Source of the DNA: Lepagella muris
Lineage (GTDB): Bacteria > Bacteroidota > Bacteroidia > Bacteroidales > Muribaculaceae
DNA: 64,000 nucleotides
Reading direction: 5' to 3'
Assembly (NCBI RefSeq): GCF_004793975.1
Contig: NZ_SRYB01000022.1
Span: forward strand, 23,434-87,433
The notes under the pieces are model-generated. The model was not told the origin of the DNA and did not search any database. It saw nothing but the letters and a program-made list of their open reading frames with translations. Positions within the stretch are counted from its first letter, which is position 1, and the number at the start of each line of letters is the position of its first letter. This document shows, in pieces, positions 63,591 through 64,000 of the stretch. The position numbers and the translations under genes are program-made.

Positions 63591-64000
63591 ATGAGTTGGT
63601 GGAGGAGTTTAACGGTAGCGGCAACATGGTGGAGAGAGTGTATGGTGGAAGCAACGTTAACGGACTCATGGGTGCCGGAGGATGGGTGGCATCGGCTGGC
63701 TGATCTTGCGCGTCTGGTTGCGGCTATCGATGGCGAGCCGGGTGTGAAGAACATATTGAGCGATGAGAGCATCAGCACGATGACCTCCTACGACGAGAAG
63801 GAGAATATGAGCCGGGGGTGGGGTGAGATAAGTCCCGACGGGAGATGGCGACGCACCGGCACGCTCAGTTCGACGCATGCGCTTGTGGAGCGTTATCCGC
63901 AAGGTGATTGTTGGGTGATACTGACAAATAGCGGCGTCTGGACGGGTCATCATTTCTCACGCGACTTGCAGCGGCTCATCGAACGGCTCCGCAGTCGTTA
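63591..64000 (+). pseudogene. Right-hand serine hydrolase fragment (5'-truncated, frameshifted)
   Basis: This is the second copy of the 3' part of the gene at 51133-52437. It lacks the first 287 codons. Relative to the left copy it has one inserted G near 63698, which shifts the frame, and 10 substitutions, all at synonymous positions. The Thr-Gly catalytic region is included, but the SxxK and YxN motifs are absent, so it cannot function. It runs off the window end. Confidence 0.92.

Overview
The window is chromosomal DNA from a Bacteroidales bacterium. The best guess is a Muribaculaceae-like gut lineage, because it shows Bacteroidetes promoters (TTTG, about 19 nt, TAnnTTTG), SusC/SusD, STN-type TonB receptors with an ECF sigma/anti-sigma pair, DUF4249, TamL and C-terminal sorting-like tails. 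Housekeeping genes alternate with two large defense regions.

1-17265 (+ strand) is core genome: dnaX; the rimP-nusA-infB-folK-nudC string, preceded by a promoter and an attenuator-like hairpin; then a VanZ-like gene, tamB-tamL (outer-membrane assembly/lipid homeostasis), a small membrane protein and a glycosyltransferase.

17319-28173 (- strand) is defense region 1. Read 5' to 3' it holds a predicted structured RNA with its own promoter and terminator, a SNF2-type helicase, a DUF4391 protein, a HEPN-like protein, a type III modification subunit (Mod) whose target-recognition part has foreign base composition, a small protein plus zeta-like kinase (candidate toxin-antitoxin pair), and the type III restriction subunit (Res). 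Genes overlap by 8-17 nt or nearly abut, except for a 125-nt gap with an internal promoter before the small protein.

28236-29902 holds an ATPase relic, two arrays of direct repeats (2 x 23 bp; 3 x 58 bp with palindromes) and an AAA/DUF4143 ATPase. 29929-52437 is mostly - strand envelope and nutrient genes: a UbiA-superfamily protein lacking the Asp motifs, a YeiH-type exporter, an ECF sigma/short anti-sigma/TonB receptor/DUF4249 locus, a GNAT toxin-antitoxin pair (the 56-aa antitoxin is easily missed), an M6 protease, SusC/SusD with a DUF5117-type metalloprotease, a duplicated LRR secreted protein, and a + strand serine hydrolase lipoprotein.

52438-63590 (+ strand) is defense region 2: seven tightly packed genes. 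Four form a LlaJI-like restriction-modification system (two C5-methyltransferases, a McrB-like motor, a McrC-like nuclease). Three follow: a SIR2 NADase-like protein, a HerA ATPase and a protein with kinase-fold motifs that I do not recognise from described SIR2-HerA systems. The island is bracketed by two copies of the 3' part of the serine hydrolase gene, about 97% identical and differing only at synonymous sites plus one frameshift; next to the right copy is a broken ADP-ribosylglycohydrolase-like fragment. No integrase, tRNA, rRNA, CRISPR array or insertion sequence was recognised.
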